Assembly (NCBI GenBank): GCA_036346225.1
Contig: JARFIW010001256.1
Location: 62,001 to 126,000, forward strand
Reading direction: 5' to 3'
Length of the DNA: 64,000 nt
Origin: Platerodrilus igneus
Taxonomy: Eukaryota; Arthropoda; Insecta; Coleoptera; Lycidae
The notes beneath the pieces are model-generated. The model made no database searches and had not been told where the DNA came from. It saw only the letters and a list, made by a program, of their open reading frames with translations. Shown here one piece after another: positions 10,496 to 20,590 of the stretch; within the stretch, counting starts at the first letter, position 1; every line of letters begins with the position of its first letter. The translations under genes were made by a program, and so were the position numbers.

Positions 10496-10790
10496 TTACA
10501 TTTGATTTTCCAATGCTCCACCCGAAGGTACTACATTGGCCAGGAAGCAAGTTTTTTACCTGGAAAATTTTGAATTTTGCCAAACCCTTGCTGTTCCAAG
10601 CAAGGTAGGGATCTTTAACGTGCGTGACAACACTCACACACAAAACCTCCATTTTACCTCTCATCCGAACGAGGGTGTATTTTTGTGAAAAATGCTCGCC
10701 TAACATTTTTTAAGCGGACCGTGTCGGGATTCGAACCCGGGACCTTGGGCGTAGTAATCACACACATACCACTACACCACAGAGCCGCCC
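10496..10790 (-). mobile_element. tRNA-headed SINE with 14-bp target duplication
   Basis: On the minus strand the element opens with a tRNA-like head: an A-box-like TGGTGTAGTGGTA and a B box GGTTCGAATCCC at normal spacing. A roughly 220-bp unrelated body ends in AAATCAAATGTAA. It is bounded by perfect copies of CGTAAGCACTTACC at 10482-10495 and 10791-10804, the hallmark of target-primed insertion. The tRNA-like head cannot form a good acceptor stem, so it is not a functional tRNA gene. The minus-strand ORFs at 10491-10905 are incidental. Confidence 0.9.
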
Positions 10791-10804
10791 CGTAAGCACT
10801 TACC

Positions 10805-11245
10805 GCAAAAACAACGAAAAACACTATAGGCATACAACGCGTTCTCCTTTTGAATATATATTGGAAACGTAAACGGTAAATTGTAACAAGTTTATTTTCT
10901 GGCAATATTTTCTCAAATACCTAATTTAATTAATTCATAAAAAGTCAATTCAAATATAATATCGCTACACAATCTACGTAATAAATATTACATATTGCTA
11001 AATACAATATAAGCTTTTGATGTTCAAATTATTACCAATTACATATGTACATATCTTCCATTATCATAATTTAGTCAAATTTTTAAAGATTATGTTTTGT
11101 AAATAATTTTAAACTGCTACTTAAAGGAATAGATTTTCATTTTGGTCAAAGCTATGATTATTAGTTGGAATGACTGAGATTTGATTCTTATTAATTATGA
11201 ATTTTTTGAAATGAATGCACAAACTGTGCCAGCCTTGTTCTAATC
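10805..11245. other. AT-rich stretch, nothing recognised
   Basis: No ORF, repeat or RNA gene that I can support is visible between the SINE and the next dispersed repeat. Confidence 0.5.
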
Positions 11246-11249
11246 TGTT

Positions 11250-11640
11250 TACAGGTGTAGCAGTGCATCTTTAAAGGTCAATATCGAGCCATAAGGTAAG
11301 AAAACTTTAGGGATTGGGTTTTCGTAATATTGTTTGTATAGCGGTATTTGAGTATAGGTTTCCGCATTCGCCTTATACAAAAGACTCAAGTTGGGTCTTC
11401 TTAGTATACAAAAATTCGGTGGCGCCATATTCACTATATTTTGGTCGCAGTCCAAGCCCGACCCAAAGCTCATGTTCTACCCAGAGCAAATCGCTCGACT
11501 AGCCGCTTAACCTTTGGAGATTTCCTCATCTACGAGCCATTTTCCACCGAAACTAACCGTGGGCTCTTTACATCTTCAAGAAATCCTCGTTATCTATCTT
11601 TGTGCCTTTCAGCTGGCCATATCGGAGTAAAGAAAATAAC
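11250..11640 (+). repeat. Unclassified dispersed repeat, copy A
   Basis: It shares ordered blocks with 52437-52895 (same strand) and 59067-59527 (opposite strand). The blocks are AGGTTTCCGCATTC, a CGGTGGCGC core, CTCATGNTCTACCC, GACTAGCCG-like and CCATTTTCCA-like segments. The three copies differ by many substitutions and small indels, so this is an old family. No coding potential, tRNA-like head or terminal inverted repeats were seen. ORFs in this copy are not shared in the other two. Confidence 0.7.
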
Positions 11641-11699
11641 CCCCTTAGTAAGGCAAAACGTTATAAGTTACCGCCTGGAGCAATTGCGCGGTTAATACA

Positions 11700-12780
11700 T
11701 CTTAGAAAGTTGTATGGGATTTTTTTTTCAAAATGAGCAGTATGGCTGACAGTTATTTCCGGTAAATATAATTAATCGCCTCGTAGGAATACTCGAGTTT
11801 CACTTCCAAATAATTTACAAAACTCGTTCAATGACAAATTTTAGCATTATGAAAAGCAAGTCATATATTAATTAAAACAATGTTGCATTGGAAGAAAGTC
11901 TGATATGATTGTCTACCTTCTAATGGACAGTAAAATCAGATAGACTGTATTAATTATTCACAGAACGAAATTAATTGATCTTCTTATTTGTATATCGTTA
12001 AGCATGATTGGAATTTATTCGGTTATTGGTAATTTTTGGTTTAAAATAAAATATTTGTATTTTCAACTTTTAATTAATCAAAATTTTAATTTCCAAAGCA
12101 TGCAAGTTTCTAGTATATATTAGGGCTTGTCCGATTTGAAAAATTCCAGCAAATTTAAATTTCCTAGAAAATTCTGGATCAAACTTATGTATATACCATA
12201 AGAAAAACGCTCCGAGTGGTGGATCCCATAAGGTGGATCTAATATAGCTAGTTGAAGAAAACTTTTATCTGGATTAGATATAAAATCAAAGAGCAAAAGC
12301 TTGGGGTACGAGGCTTTAACGGACATCCAAAAAATTTGTAAAGGATAGTCCGATTTTAAAAATTCAATCGGGGTTAGGTTGCCAGAGAAATTAGGGTTCA
12401 GCTCCAATTAACAGATCACCCAGTAAAATAGAAAACTATACGTAAATAATTATGTACGCTTGGGGGCACCAAAAAATTGATAATTTTTGTTTTACATAGT
12501 ATTAAGTTGCACATTATTTATAGTAGTTTTAAGATTTTATAATTTTTAAGCTTTTTCCCCTGAGAGTTAGATTACCCAAGAAATTATGGATCAGGTCCAA
12601 TATGGTTGTAACATCTTCTAGTAATCTGGAAAATATGTACGAGTTCTTAAGCGAAACTATGAGAACAAATGCAGAGGAATTTAAAGCACATGGGTCCGGT
12701 TAGTCTTTGGAAAAAGTGCCCCCGTGCATTGTAAAGCTACGAGGCTTTAACAGGGTGTAACTTTATAAGGGATGGTCCTA
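11700..12780. other. AT-rich stretch with no supported gene
   Basis: The only longer ORF (12120-12407, minus) shows no family likeness. Short stretches near 12230-12400 and 12700-12780 resemble parts of the satellite-related dispersed repeat, but the boundaries are unclear. Confidence 0.45.
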
Positions 12781-13140
12781 TTTAAAATCTATTTACACAT
12801 TTGGGCCCTAGAAAAATGTAGTATTAGTTGATACCAAACAAAATATATTTATCTTAAAAGGAACAAAAATAATCTTCGCTAATAATGTTCGCTAGAGGGT
12901 ATGTGTGCAAGTATGGGGTGGTGCTATTTGAAATCTGTTTACAGATTCGGATTATGCGACAAATTCGCATGGCTAAAAAATTTATAAGGACGGTCAGAAA
13001 TCGTTGCTGGTAAAAAATCTTAAAATGAGGGTAACTCCCTGGGGGATGATGCTATCTAAAAAAATTCCTAGAAACTTAGGTAGCTGAGAAAAATCTAATA
13101 TTAATTGACACTAAACAAGATATATTTATCTCGAAAGTTG
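12780..13140. repeat. Inverted, diverged satellite-family copies
   Basis: The segment 12970-13135 is the reverse complement of the core monomer seen at 330-550 (GGTAGCTGAGAAAAATCTAA, then CTAAACAAGATA). Another partial copy sits at about 12825-12870. Orientation is opposite to the left-edge array. Confidence 0.65.
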
Positions 13141-13235
13141 AGCTAAACAAAATAGAAAGTATATGACATTTAGGTTACGGTGGCGGTGGTGGTAATGATA
13201 GATGTGACGTAAGGCAAAATGATAACATCGTTAAT

Positions 13236-13395
13236 GAGTTTTCCCATTAAAAAGCGATTAGTGCTAATTGGTTTTTAATGAGAAAATCCATTAAAAAGCG
13301 ATTAGTGCTAATGAGTTTTTAATGAGAAAACCCATTAAAAAACGATTAGTGTTAATGGGTTTTTAATGAGAAAACCCATTACAAAGCGATTAGCG
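13236..13395. repeat. Minisatellite, about 46-bp unit
   Basis: Three to four units of CCCATTAAAAAGCGATTAG, TGCTAATGGGTTTTTAATG and short spacers repeat in tandem. The units are partly self-complementary (CCCATTAA with TTAATGGG). The array abuts the BEL/Pao integrase relic and supplies the false start of the ORF at 13366. Confidence 0.75.
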
Positions 13396-13409
13396 GCGGC
13401 GGCGTTGTG

Positions 13410-14045
13410 CTCGGATTCCCATATCCTACTACTGATTACAGATCTTTCTAAGGATCACTTTTCTTGGTCATTTTGTCCACCTTACTCGCTTCACTTTGGA
13501 GGCCTTTGGGAGGCAGGGGTAAAAATTGTCAAGTATCATCTCAAGAGCGTACTTGATGATATACATTTAACATATGAAGAATTCTATTCAGTATTGTGCC
13601 AAATAGAAGCAATAGTCAATTCCCGTTGATTATAGCCTCCGTCTTCTGATCCTAAAGATTATACTACTCTTAAATCGGCTCGCTTTCTCATTGGTAGACC
13701 TTCAACGGTTCTTCCTGAAGTTAACCTAAAAGTAATCTTAGTGAATCGGTTGTCTCGCTACGAATTGCTCCAATAACTTACTCAATACTTGTGGGAGCAC
13801 TGGAATAAGGAATGTATATCTAAACTGCAAAAGCATACGAAGTGGCAACAAACTTCTAGTGGATTCTCTTTGGGTGCGTTGGTGGTCATTAAAGAAGATA
13901 ATCTGCCGCCCTCCAGATGGAAAATATAAAGAGTTACGAGTATAGTATATGGTAAAGATGGTGTTCATCGTGTTTTTAAAGTGAAATTGCCAAGTGGAGT
14001 GATTACTCGTTCGTTTGCAAAATTCGTCCTCCACCCATTATTGAC
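13410..14045 (+). pseudogene. BEL/Pao retrotransposon integrase C-terminus and DUF5641-type tail, truncated
   Basis: The frame at about 13470-13629 contains [23 protein letters not shown]-like and QIEAIVNSR, the signature around the last catalytic glutamate of BEL/Pao integrases. After a stop at 13627-13629 the reading continues with ARFLIGRP, LTQYLWEHWNKE and KWQQ. It goes on through LGALVVIKEDNLPPSRWK and ends with GVITRSFAKFVLHPL, the classic DUF5641-type end. At least three stops or frame changes are visible. Everything upstream (gag, protease, RT) is missing. The tail runs straight into a purine-rich tract and an LTR. Confidence 0.85.
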
Positions 14046-14106
14046 ACTAATCTGTAAAGAAACATGTTTTAATTTCTTAGAAGGTGTCCCTTCAAGGCCG
14101 GGGGCA

Positions 14107-14392
14107 TGTTCACGCATATATTGCATTTATTCGTATTGTTACAATTTATTATCTACTACGTTGTTATACTTATATTACGGTTCACACATCCTGTATTTAT
14201 TCTATATTTTTTAAGCTTTCGAGGCGTTATCTGCACCGTCAAACCTGCATTGAAAATTTAATTGGCTTTTTGAGCCCGCAATGAACGCATCTACTACTAA
14301 TGTAACCGTTCTTAATAAACGCAGTTTACAGTAAATAGTGGTTTTCTGTTTTACTGGAGTTAATCCAGAATAATAGACTTTGTTCCGAAACA
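14107..14392 (+). mobile_element. 3' LTR of the BEL/Pao relic
   Basis: A GGCCGGGGGCA polypurine-like tract ends directly at TGTTCACGC, the usual BEL/Pao LTR start. The proposed end is CCGAAACA at 14392. An AATAAA polyadenylation signal lies at about 14310. About 60 bp separate it from the end of the coding relic. No matching 5' LTR was seen in the window, so the right boundary rests on the TG...CA rule only. Confidence 0.6.
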
Positions 14393-14439
14393 ACTTGTCT
14401 GAAATATTTGTTAGACAAATTGAAAAACAACCAGAACAC

Positions 14440-15165
14440 TAAATCTACTGCTCATTTTATTTTAAGAAAACAGAAATTTCGCCCTTACAAATTTAAAATT
14501 TGTGATAGACTTGGACATGGCAATGAAGAGAGACTAAAAACGTTTTTTGAATGGTACACGAGAAAGTGTCGAGGACAAAAATTTTTCACATAAAATTATC
14601 TGGTTGAACGCGAGTATGATACCTAATAATGGTATTTTAACCGACGAAATACTCATTGGTGGTTAAAAAGCAATTCCAGTCAGTTTCGAATTCAACATGT
14701 GAGTTTGAATTTTGGAGACACAAATGATACGCCTTTTTTATGACCACCCACTTACCACGAGGTGCATTACTGCAACTAACTTGGACGCGATTTGGAAGCA
14801 ACTTTGGAAGCCATTCCACTTGCAGACTACTAAAGCTGTTGGTTCCAACAAGATGGTTCTTCCGCGCACAACGCCAGGGTCGTACGGGAATATCTTTTCA
14901 ATAGATTTCTTGGAAATGGATAAGTACCCATTCAACATTTCCTTGGCTACTTCGGATATCACACCTTTAGATTTTTTCTCTGGGAATACATCAAGAATTA
15001 TGTCTACCGTCATATTTATGAAAATGAAGAAGACCTACCCAAGTTATAGTTCTTTAAGTTTTCCAAACGACTACTCCAGATGTTCTGTAAAGTTGTACGT
15101 TCTACGGTTAAAAAACGTTATTTATGTAATGGACACCTTCGAACAATCTTTATGATTTAGATAGT
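14440..15165 (+). pseudogene. Mariner-type transposase relic
   Basis: Across several frames the plus strand keeps the order of an insect mariner-like transposase. A KFRPYKFKI-type segment occurs near 14475, followed by a degenerate N-E-E-R-L-K-x-F-F-E segment. A degenerate catalytic-domain region near 14850-14960 includes DITPLDFF (the third catalytic aspartate region). A VVRSTVKKRYLCNGH-like end follows near 15090-15150. Stops and frame changes are frequent and no terminal inverted repeats were found, so it is an old fossil. Confidence 0.6.
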
Positions 15166-15169
15166 AGTA

Positions 15170-15835
15170 TTTTTCTTTTATTTACTTATTGTAAACGATG
15201 GTATTAAATAGGTTATTAATTTTGTATTTCACGTTTTATTTACCTATTTTTTGGTTTAATCGAGTTTCGCCAAATAAAAAACAATAATTTTCCTTTTAAT
15301 TATCTTTTGCTTTAGAAAGATTATTTTTAATTAGCTTTTTTTATAATGCAGGTCCGTACTTGAAAACATTTTTTTCTAGTGTTTGCTGAAATTATTCCGA
15401 AACGTAAGTAAACAACCACCGTATCTGAGATATTATTGGACGTAGAATTAAAAAGTACTTCAAAAATCGACGTTTTTAAAAACAGTACCGTATTTAAAGA
15501 AATTAGAGTGATGATGATTTCTCGAAAATGAAACGCCGTACAGAAAAATTGACATTATCATGCAAAAGCCTATAAAAGTAGCTGTGAGAAAGTGTTTTTC
15601 ATCTTGTTCTAGCTCTAATAATAGCAATAGAAAAAATTAAAGGGAAAATCAAAAAATACAATTTTTCTTAAATTTCTCAAGGAGGAAAAAGATATAAAAT
15701 GTTATAGTTTAATACTAGTGGCCATTTAGTTCCGCAACTTTTTCCCCATTTAACCAAAACTGTATCTATTACGATTTCCGACATCCTAATAATAGAGATC
15801 CTCATTCTGGACACAGTGTATACAGAAAACACACC
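15170..15835. other. AT-rich stretch, nothing recognised
   Basis: No supported gene or repeat boundary lies between the mariner relic and the left flank of Mav-1. Confidence 0.5.
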
Positions 15836-15837
15836 TA

Positions 15838-15893
15838 AAACTAGAATTTATCAACGTCTTTATGCCCACATGCATCGTATTAGTAGATCCAGG
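15838..15893 (-). pseudogene. Left half of an older polymerase tail split by Mav-1
   Basis: The minus strand reads the end of a Maverick-type polymerase tail (GHKDVDKF-like, in the shifted frame). Its other half (NKISLSRNDDKH) lies at 33161-33215, beyond the far end of Mav-1. Together the two flanks match the unoccupied stretch at 3773-3880 in order. The target duplication TCCAGG occupies 15888-15893 here and 33161-33166 on the right. Confidence 0.6.
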
Positions 15894-16630
15894 AGTAGGT
15901 ATCTAGGGCCGATCCTAATTCAAAACGCGACAGACATATTTTCCATGTGTAAAATACGTCTGTCACGTTTTGAATTAGGATCGGCCCTATATAATTTCAA
16001 TGTAAAATAGTTGTGAAAACATTTCAATGTAAAATAGTTGTGAAAACATGAATTCTTATATACTTTCAATGTAAAAATACTTGTGGGCACGTTTTGAATT
16101 AGGATCGGCTTTATATTACTTTCAATGAAACACACGTATGTTGAAAAATGTAAGTGCAGAGAAGAATGTGTGTAGCTGTTTTGAATTCGGTTTTCTAGCG
16201 AGAAGTTACACGTGCACCGTTTTGAATTAGGATCGGCGTTATATACTTTTAATGTAAAATGTGAAAACCTGAATTCTTTTCAAATGTAAAATTCTTGTGG
16301 GCACGTTTTGAATTAGGATCGGCTTTATATTACTTTCAATGGAACATACATACTTCAAAAGTGCAGAGAAAATGTGTGTAGATGTTTTGAATTTGGTTTT
16401 CTAGCGAGAAGTTATAAAGTATGACAGATGCAAAATATCGCATTCAAGTCAATTGTGTTTAATTAAAGTGGATTCTGATTTATGTTTAGAGGCTGCAAAT
16501 ACACATGGGCCGGTTTCAATTCAAAATGTGTTCACTCTTGTGATAGGTTGAAAAGTGGGTTGGCAAAGTACGCAGATGGTGGTAATCTGCTATATAAGGA
16601 GATTGCTCCTAATATTAATTTAATTAATCG
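15894..16630 (+). repeat. Mav-1 left terminal inverted repeat
   Basis: It is the mirror image of 32402-33160. The outermost 90 bp is itself a palindrome (a GCCGATCCTAATTCAAAAC copy facing its complement around TTTTCCATGTGTAAAA), so the tip can fold into a hairpin. GTTTTGAATTAGGATCGGC occurs at 15967, 16091, 16219 and 16305 and inverted at 15908. Degenerate copies (GTTTTGAATTCGG type) lie near 16180 and 16383. The inner end carries a TATATAAGG box. ORFs inside it (15816-16135) are mirrored in the other TIR and are not supported as genes. Confidence 0.95.
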
Positions 16631-16659
16631 AAGTTTACTGCATATATTTACATACAAAC
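16588..16659 (+). promoter_or_regulatory. TATA-type promoter inside the left TIR, driving the exonuclease-like gene
   Basis: TATATAAGGA at 16591-16600 lies 60-69 bp before the ATG at 16660. The same box is present in the right TIR, upstream of the outermost gene on that side, because it lies within the inverted repeat. Promoter activity is inferred. Confidence 0.5.
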
Positions 16660-17160
16660 ATGTATATAATTGATATTCAGGGATTTAAATACAAGAAAAA
16701 CGAGTTTGTGTGTAAAGAAATTGCGGTTTTGGACTTGTTGAAAGGTGATGTTTGGCATCAAATTTTCAAACTGCCAATGCAGTCCAGTTGTTTGAGTCAA
16801 GATCATATAAAACATAACGACTGTGTGACAAGGAATATTCATGGTATTTCTTGGGATGAATCTTCAACGGCTGGAATGGTGTCAACATATATAGCGCTTT
16901 ATTTGAAGCAAATTATCCGACCCGTTGAAGAAGTATTTGTGAAGGGTCTAGAAAAGAAGAAATTGATTGAAACATATATAATGCACAACTTTGTAACTGA
17001 TATGCTTGCACTAGGTTGGCCTAAGCTATCGGAGTTAAAAATCAACAATCGTTTAAAATATAACATCCATTGTTGTAGACACAGCAATAATAATCTGCAA
17101 TGTGCAAAACAAAATACCTTTTTATTAAAAGAATGGCTTGATAATAATAAAAAAAAATAG
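16660..17160 (+). CDS. Conserved Maverick-associated protein, exonuclease-like (166 aa)
   Basis: The ORF is intact and is the first gene inside the left TIR. Visible features are an N-terminal strand with IIDIQGFKY (an acidic-x-polar pattern), a central VFVKGLEKKKLIE, a second acidic-poor segment and a C-terminal HCCRHSNNNLQCAKQN block. The Mav-2 relic at 9900-10303 keeps both ends. I know this as a protein type that accompanies insect Mavericks. The pattern of an early D-x-Q/E, a V-K-G helix and a late H motif is reminiscent of RNase H-like DEDDh exonucleases, but the catalytic set is not clearly complete. Function should be treated as unproved. Confidence 0.7.
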   Translation: MYIIDIQGFKYKKNEFVCKEIAVLDLLKGDVWHQIFKLPMQSSCLSQDHIKHNDCVTRNIHGISWDESSTAGMVSTYIALYLKQIIRPVEEVFVKGLEKKKLIETYIMHNFVTDMLALGWPKLSELKINNRLKYNIHCCRHSNNNLQCAKQNTFLLKEWLDNNKKK

Positions 17161-17235
17161 AAAGATTTTGTCTGTATTATTTATTTTAATATAATTTTAC
17201 AATGTTAGCCTTATTAACTATTATTATAACAACTT

Positions 17236-18176
17236 CTAGCAAACATTATTTTTATCGATCCAGCTATTGTGTATGTTAGAGAAGCCTAACAATTTTACAA
17301 ATACTTTATTTCCACTCTTTCTTAGGACTTTTTCTACCAGGTAAATTCCTGGATGTTTAACCTTTTGCAACTCCGTTTCATAAAATGCACCTTTAATTTC
17401 TTTCTCATCTTGATCTTCTAGTATATATGTTGTAGGATTGGTTACGTTTACCTTTTTAATCTTAAAAATTTCATTTGACCAGTTTGGCGTGTAACCTTTC
17501 GTAAATGCTTCCCTGTGTTTACTAATCCTCACACTGTCTTTTATTGAATATTTTGGTATTTTGGTTGCAAGTTTGATGCGGGTAAATGATGATTTAAGAA
17601 TAGTTTTTTCATTTGATTTATCAACTTTTACAGGTTTGACTCGATAGTATTGTGAACTGTATTGTTGTATTGTTTCACAATATCGCTTAAATTTTTTATC
17701 CAATTGTAAGAACCGTTCAGGTTAAACAAGCGCCACATTTTTCCCTTTAAAGTTCTAATTACACGTTCCACAATGCATGCTTTCTTTGTAGGAAAAACAC
17801 TATAATGGTTTATGCCATATGTCTGCATTAAGGATTGAAAGTGTTTGTTATAATATTCTTTACCAAAATCAGACTGCAAATTTCTTGGCCGATTTTTAAA
17901 TTTATTTAAAATTGTTTTCATTGCAGCAGTAACATCAATACCCGTTTTACTTTTAAGTGGTACAGCCCATACGTATTTGGAGAAACAATCAATAACTACT
18001 AAAATGTATTTAAATCCTTTGTTTGTTTGCGAATATGGTAGCATTTCAATCAAATCGGTCTGAAGAAGGTCATTTAAACCTTTTATTATCACTTTGCGTC
18101 TCTTGAAATTTATTCTTGCTGGTTTATGAAGTTCATTTACTATATCCTCTTTCACTTTTGATTGAGCAACTATCAT
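17236..18176 (-). pseudogene. Retroviral-type (rve) integrase, one frameshift (Mav-1)
   Basis: The protein integrates the element's linear genome. The first reading frame (ATG 18176 down to 17628) holds the catalytic core: D41 in QTDLIEM, D103 in LQSDFGKEYYN and E137 in CIVERVIRTLK, the DDE triad with 33 residues between the last two. The second frame (17703 to 17236) holds an SH3-like stretch (KDSVRISKHREAF) and a chromo-like end (YLVEKVLRK, then SWIDKN). The two frames overlap by 76 bp and differ by one base position, so a single indel in about 17640-17700 breaks the gene. Otherwise the length (about 310 codons) is normal for the family. It is the first minus-strand gene, convergent with the exonuclease-like ORF. 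Confidence 0.9.
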
Positions 18177-18225
18177 AATACTTTTTTCTAATCAGGATTT
18201 ATTAAATACAATTAATGAAATACTT

Positions 18226-18669
18226 CTATGTTTGAATGTTGTGGGCTCCACTTGCTTTGAAAGGAACTTTTAATATAAAATCAAGAAACATTGTGGTATT
18301 GTTTATAATAGCACCGCTGTCACGAAAGCTGATTACATCCATACGTTTAAGCAAAAATCCTTGTAACTGTGCAATTACATAACTTTTTTCTTTTATAAGA
18401 ATTTCAATGTCTTGCGGGTATCCTTTAATATTCTCAATGACTGCTTCCTCATAAGGAAATTCATAATTATGTTTAATGTTGCAAATAAGGAATGTCTTGT
18501 CACCGTCGAGGAATGTATTAGAGTAAAACGTTGCTACTACCGTGTAATGTAGCATATGTAACTTGTACTCAATCAAGGTTTCAAAACCTTCACTTTTGTT
18601 TTCATATTCCTGTTTACTTATATCTATTTTACGGTTATGTAAGTGCCTTCCAAATTTGTCAATTGTCAT
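18226..18669 (-). CDS. Putative virion accessory protein with N-terminal FGRH (147 aa)
   Basis: The ORF is intact from ATG 18669. The upstream gene stops at 18671, so the two abut (TGATATG on the coding strand). The N-terminus MTIDKFGRHLH recalls the MPVGRFGHS start of the positional counterpart in Mav-2. The rest is rich in beta-prone segments and has no motif I can name. Position between integrase and the ATPase-linked unknown is the same in both elements. A structural or attachment role is plausible because short N-terminal anchors followed by variable regions are common in fibre proteins. This is inference. Confidence 0.55.
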   Translation of the reverse strand: MTIDKFGRHLHNRKIDISKQEYENKSEGFETLIEYKLHMLHYTVVATFYSNTFLDGDKTFLICNIKHNYEFPYEEAVIENIKGYPQDIEILIKEKSYVIAQLQGFLLKRMDVISFRDSGAIINNTTMFLDFILKVPFKASGAHNIQT

Positions 18670-18670
18670 A

Positions 18671-19704
18671 TCATCTAATTACTTTCGCCTCACGCAATTC
18701 TTCAATGATCGAATTTATTTCGTTGCCGTGACCTGTGTGTCCAGCAGTCTGAGATGAAACTAAAAGTCGTAATCTATCAACAAGTTCATTGGGATCATTC
18801 CAATATAAATAATCTATAGCGTTATTTGATACTTCCATTGTCATACCGTCTCCAAGACGCTTTCTATAGGGTAATGTTCTAGGTCTACGGGGTGTTTGGG
18901 GAAGTATGTTTAATGTAGATATTATATTTTTGTACTTATATGAAGTATTACCCTGAATTTGTTCTGTTTCAGAATAATATCTTCTATTAGCATTTGTTCT
19001 TTTACAATATCAAGGTACGACTTTAGATCTTGATGACTGTACCCGACAGGATATTTTTTAAACAGTAGTTTGTATAATCCAGGAGTGCCTTTATATTTCA
19101 AATCATTTATTAGAACATTTTCATCATACAACGCGAAATTCGAATTGCCTATCATAAGACCATTTGAATCAGGGTTAAACCTAATACCATATTTATGATC
19201 AAATTCGTTCTTAACATCTTTAAACATATTGTAAATATATTCTCGAGGTAGCGGATGTAGCTGTTCGAGATAATGTGTCATACCAGGTGAATCGGCAAAG
19301 CTTTGAATATATTTCTGGGCTTCTTGTGCATTTCGATTAATTTCTGCTTTGTATTCATTCTCAACATCATCATCATCATCATCATCTATCTCTATGGCAT
19401 CATTTTTTATATTTGGTATATGCTGAGCAATAACCGGCGAATCAATATAGTCAACGTTCCTTTCTAGCAATTTAGGTTTAATTTTTTTTACACTGCTATG
19501 AGACAGTTCTTCTTCTTTAAATTTTTCTTTCTTTACCACACTTTCCCCATCCAGTTTATTAGCAATAGTTTCTAATCGTGATGTTATGGGTAAGATTGAT
19601 TCCACTTGGACGACTTCATTATCTTTTAACTGACGCAATTTGTTTTTTACAATGTTTCTTTTCTTAATTAAAATTATTTTAAGTTTTATCGCCTCCTTGT
19701 TCAT
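18671..19704 (-). pseudogene. Conserved Maverick protein of unknown function, about 340 codons, one frameshift
   Basis: ATG 19704 opens a 260-codon frame with an N-terminal basic coiled-coil-like helix (residues 1-30), an aspartate run at residues 107-113, an L-P-R-E-Y-I-Y central part and GTPGLYKLLFKKYP. It ends at 18922 in unrelated residues. From about 18918 another frame continues with RKRLGDGM, DYLYWNDPNELVDRLRLL, SSQTAGHTGHGNEI and IIEELREA to the stop at 18671. I know that tail as typical of the insect Maverick protein, and the Mav-2 relic (6625-7559) has both parts in one order. A single indel near 18925-18950 therefore breaks the gene. Role is unknown. Confidence 0.7.
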
Positions 19705-19769
19705 TGCGTAAAAGTTTATTGTGGTAAAAAAAATTCTTCGATACTAACGATACTTGCGTCTCTCAAGGT

Positions 19770-20459
19770 TTAAATATGTATGAAGTGATCAAAACCTATT
19801 CGGTACCCTCCTTGATCTGGATCACTATCTTTGTCTACAACTAAGAAACCGTATTTGTCTTGCCAACAAGCAGCACATATTTCACGGAATTTATCATACT
19901 TCATGTTAGTATTGACGTGATCGTCATATATGTGTTTTAAGTTTAAATCATCTTGTTTAAATAAAACTAAAAGATTAGCATTATCACGTAGTAAGTGCTT
20001 AGGTATACGAGTATAACTTTGACAAAGGTAAAAACTGTCTACTTGTATATGACGCCCCATACTAAAGTATTCCCTAATGATACCTTGTTTATCGCAAGCT
20101 ACATCATCAAAAACAAATATAGAATTATTTCGAGCATCAGATGGTGATATAATATTATCAGAACTGGAAAATGTATAATATTTGATCCCTTTTATTGCTC
20201 GCAGTAGACTTTCAAGGTATTGATACTTTGGTTGATAAAGTGATTTAGAATAAACATATACGTTTTCAAACTTTAAACCATTAGGATGTTCTATCAGCCC
20301 AATCATAACGTTGGTTTTACCGCAATTTGATGGACCAACAACTAGACATCGAATAGATGAAGGCAGAAGAACGCTATGTTTTTTCTTTTTAGCTAAGGAT
20401 TGCACGCCAATGTCATTATTGTTTATGGTTAAAGGTGTTGATTGTTTCACAACACGCAT
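19770..20459 (-). CDS. FtsK/HerA-type (A32-like) DNA packaging ATPase
   Basis: The ORF is intact, 229 aa. Walker A GPSNCGKT is at residues 42-49 and Walker B SIFVFDDV at 113-120. A following LCQSYTRIPKHLLRDNANL matches the sensor/arginine-finger region of the family. In Mavericks and related viruses this enzyme pumps the genome into preformed capsids. The start at 20459 is followed by a short basic N-terminus. Unlike the Mav-2 copy there is no Psq-type HTH in front. The gene is divergent from the PLA2 gene with 131 bp between them. Confidence 0.9.
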   Translation of the reverse strand: MRVVKQSTPLTINNNDIGVQSLAKKKKHSVLLPSSIRCLVVGPSNCGKTNVMIGLIEHPNGLKFENVYVYSKSLYQPKYQYLESLLRAIKGIKYYTFSSSDNIISPSDARNNSIFVFDDVACDKQGIIREYFSMGRHIQVDSFYLCQSYTRIPKHLLRDNANLLVLFKQDDLNLKHIYDDHVNTNMKYDKFREICAACWQDKYGFLVVDKDSDPDQGGYRIGFDHFIHI

Positions 20460-20497
20460 GTTTGCAAGTACTAAATTCGATTTGTAAAAAAAGTGAA

Positions 20498-20535
20498 ATT
20501 ATATATAAGAAACGGCGAGTATATAAAGAATCATT
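20498..20535. promoter_or_regulatory. Putative bidirectional promoter region
   Basis: The 131-bp gap between the divergent ATPase and PLA2-domain genes carries ATATATAAGA (about 20500) and TATATAAAGA (about 20520), candidate TATA boxes for the structural gene block on the plus strand. Confidence 0.35.
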
Positions 20536-20590
20536 AATTCATAATATTTTATTTATTTACTGCACAGCTTGAGAGGATAGTTGTCCGCTA

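Noticed and set aside
10711..10785. tRNA gene on the minus strand
   Set aside because: A and B boxes are present, but acceptor-stem pairing is poor and the unit continues into a body with flanking target duplications, so it is a SINE head.
15920..16135. 71-aa ORF mirrored in both Mav-1 TIRs
   Set aside because: Its conservation only reflects TIR identity. The sequence is dominated by the iterated motif and no promoter or start context supports it.
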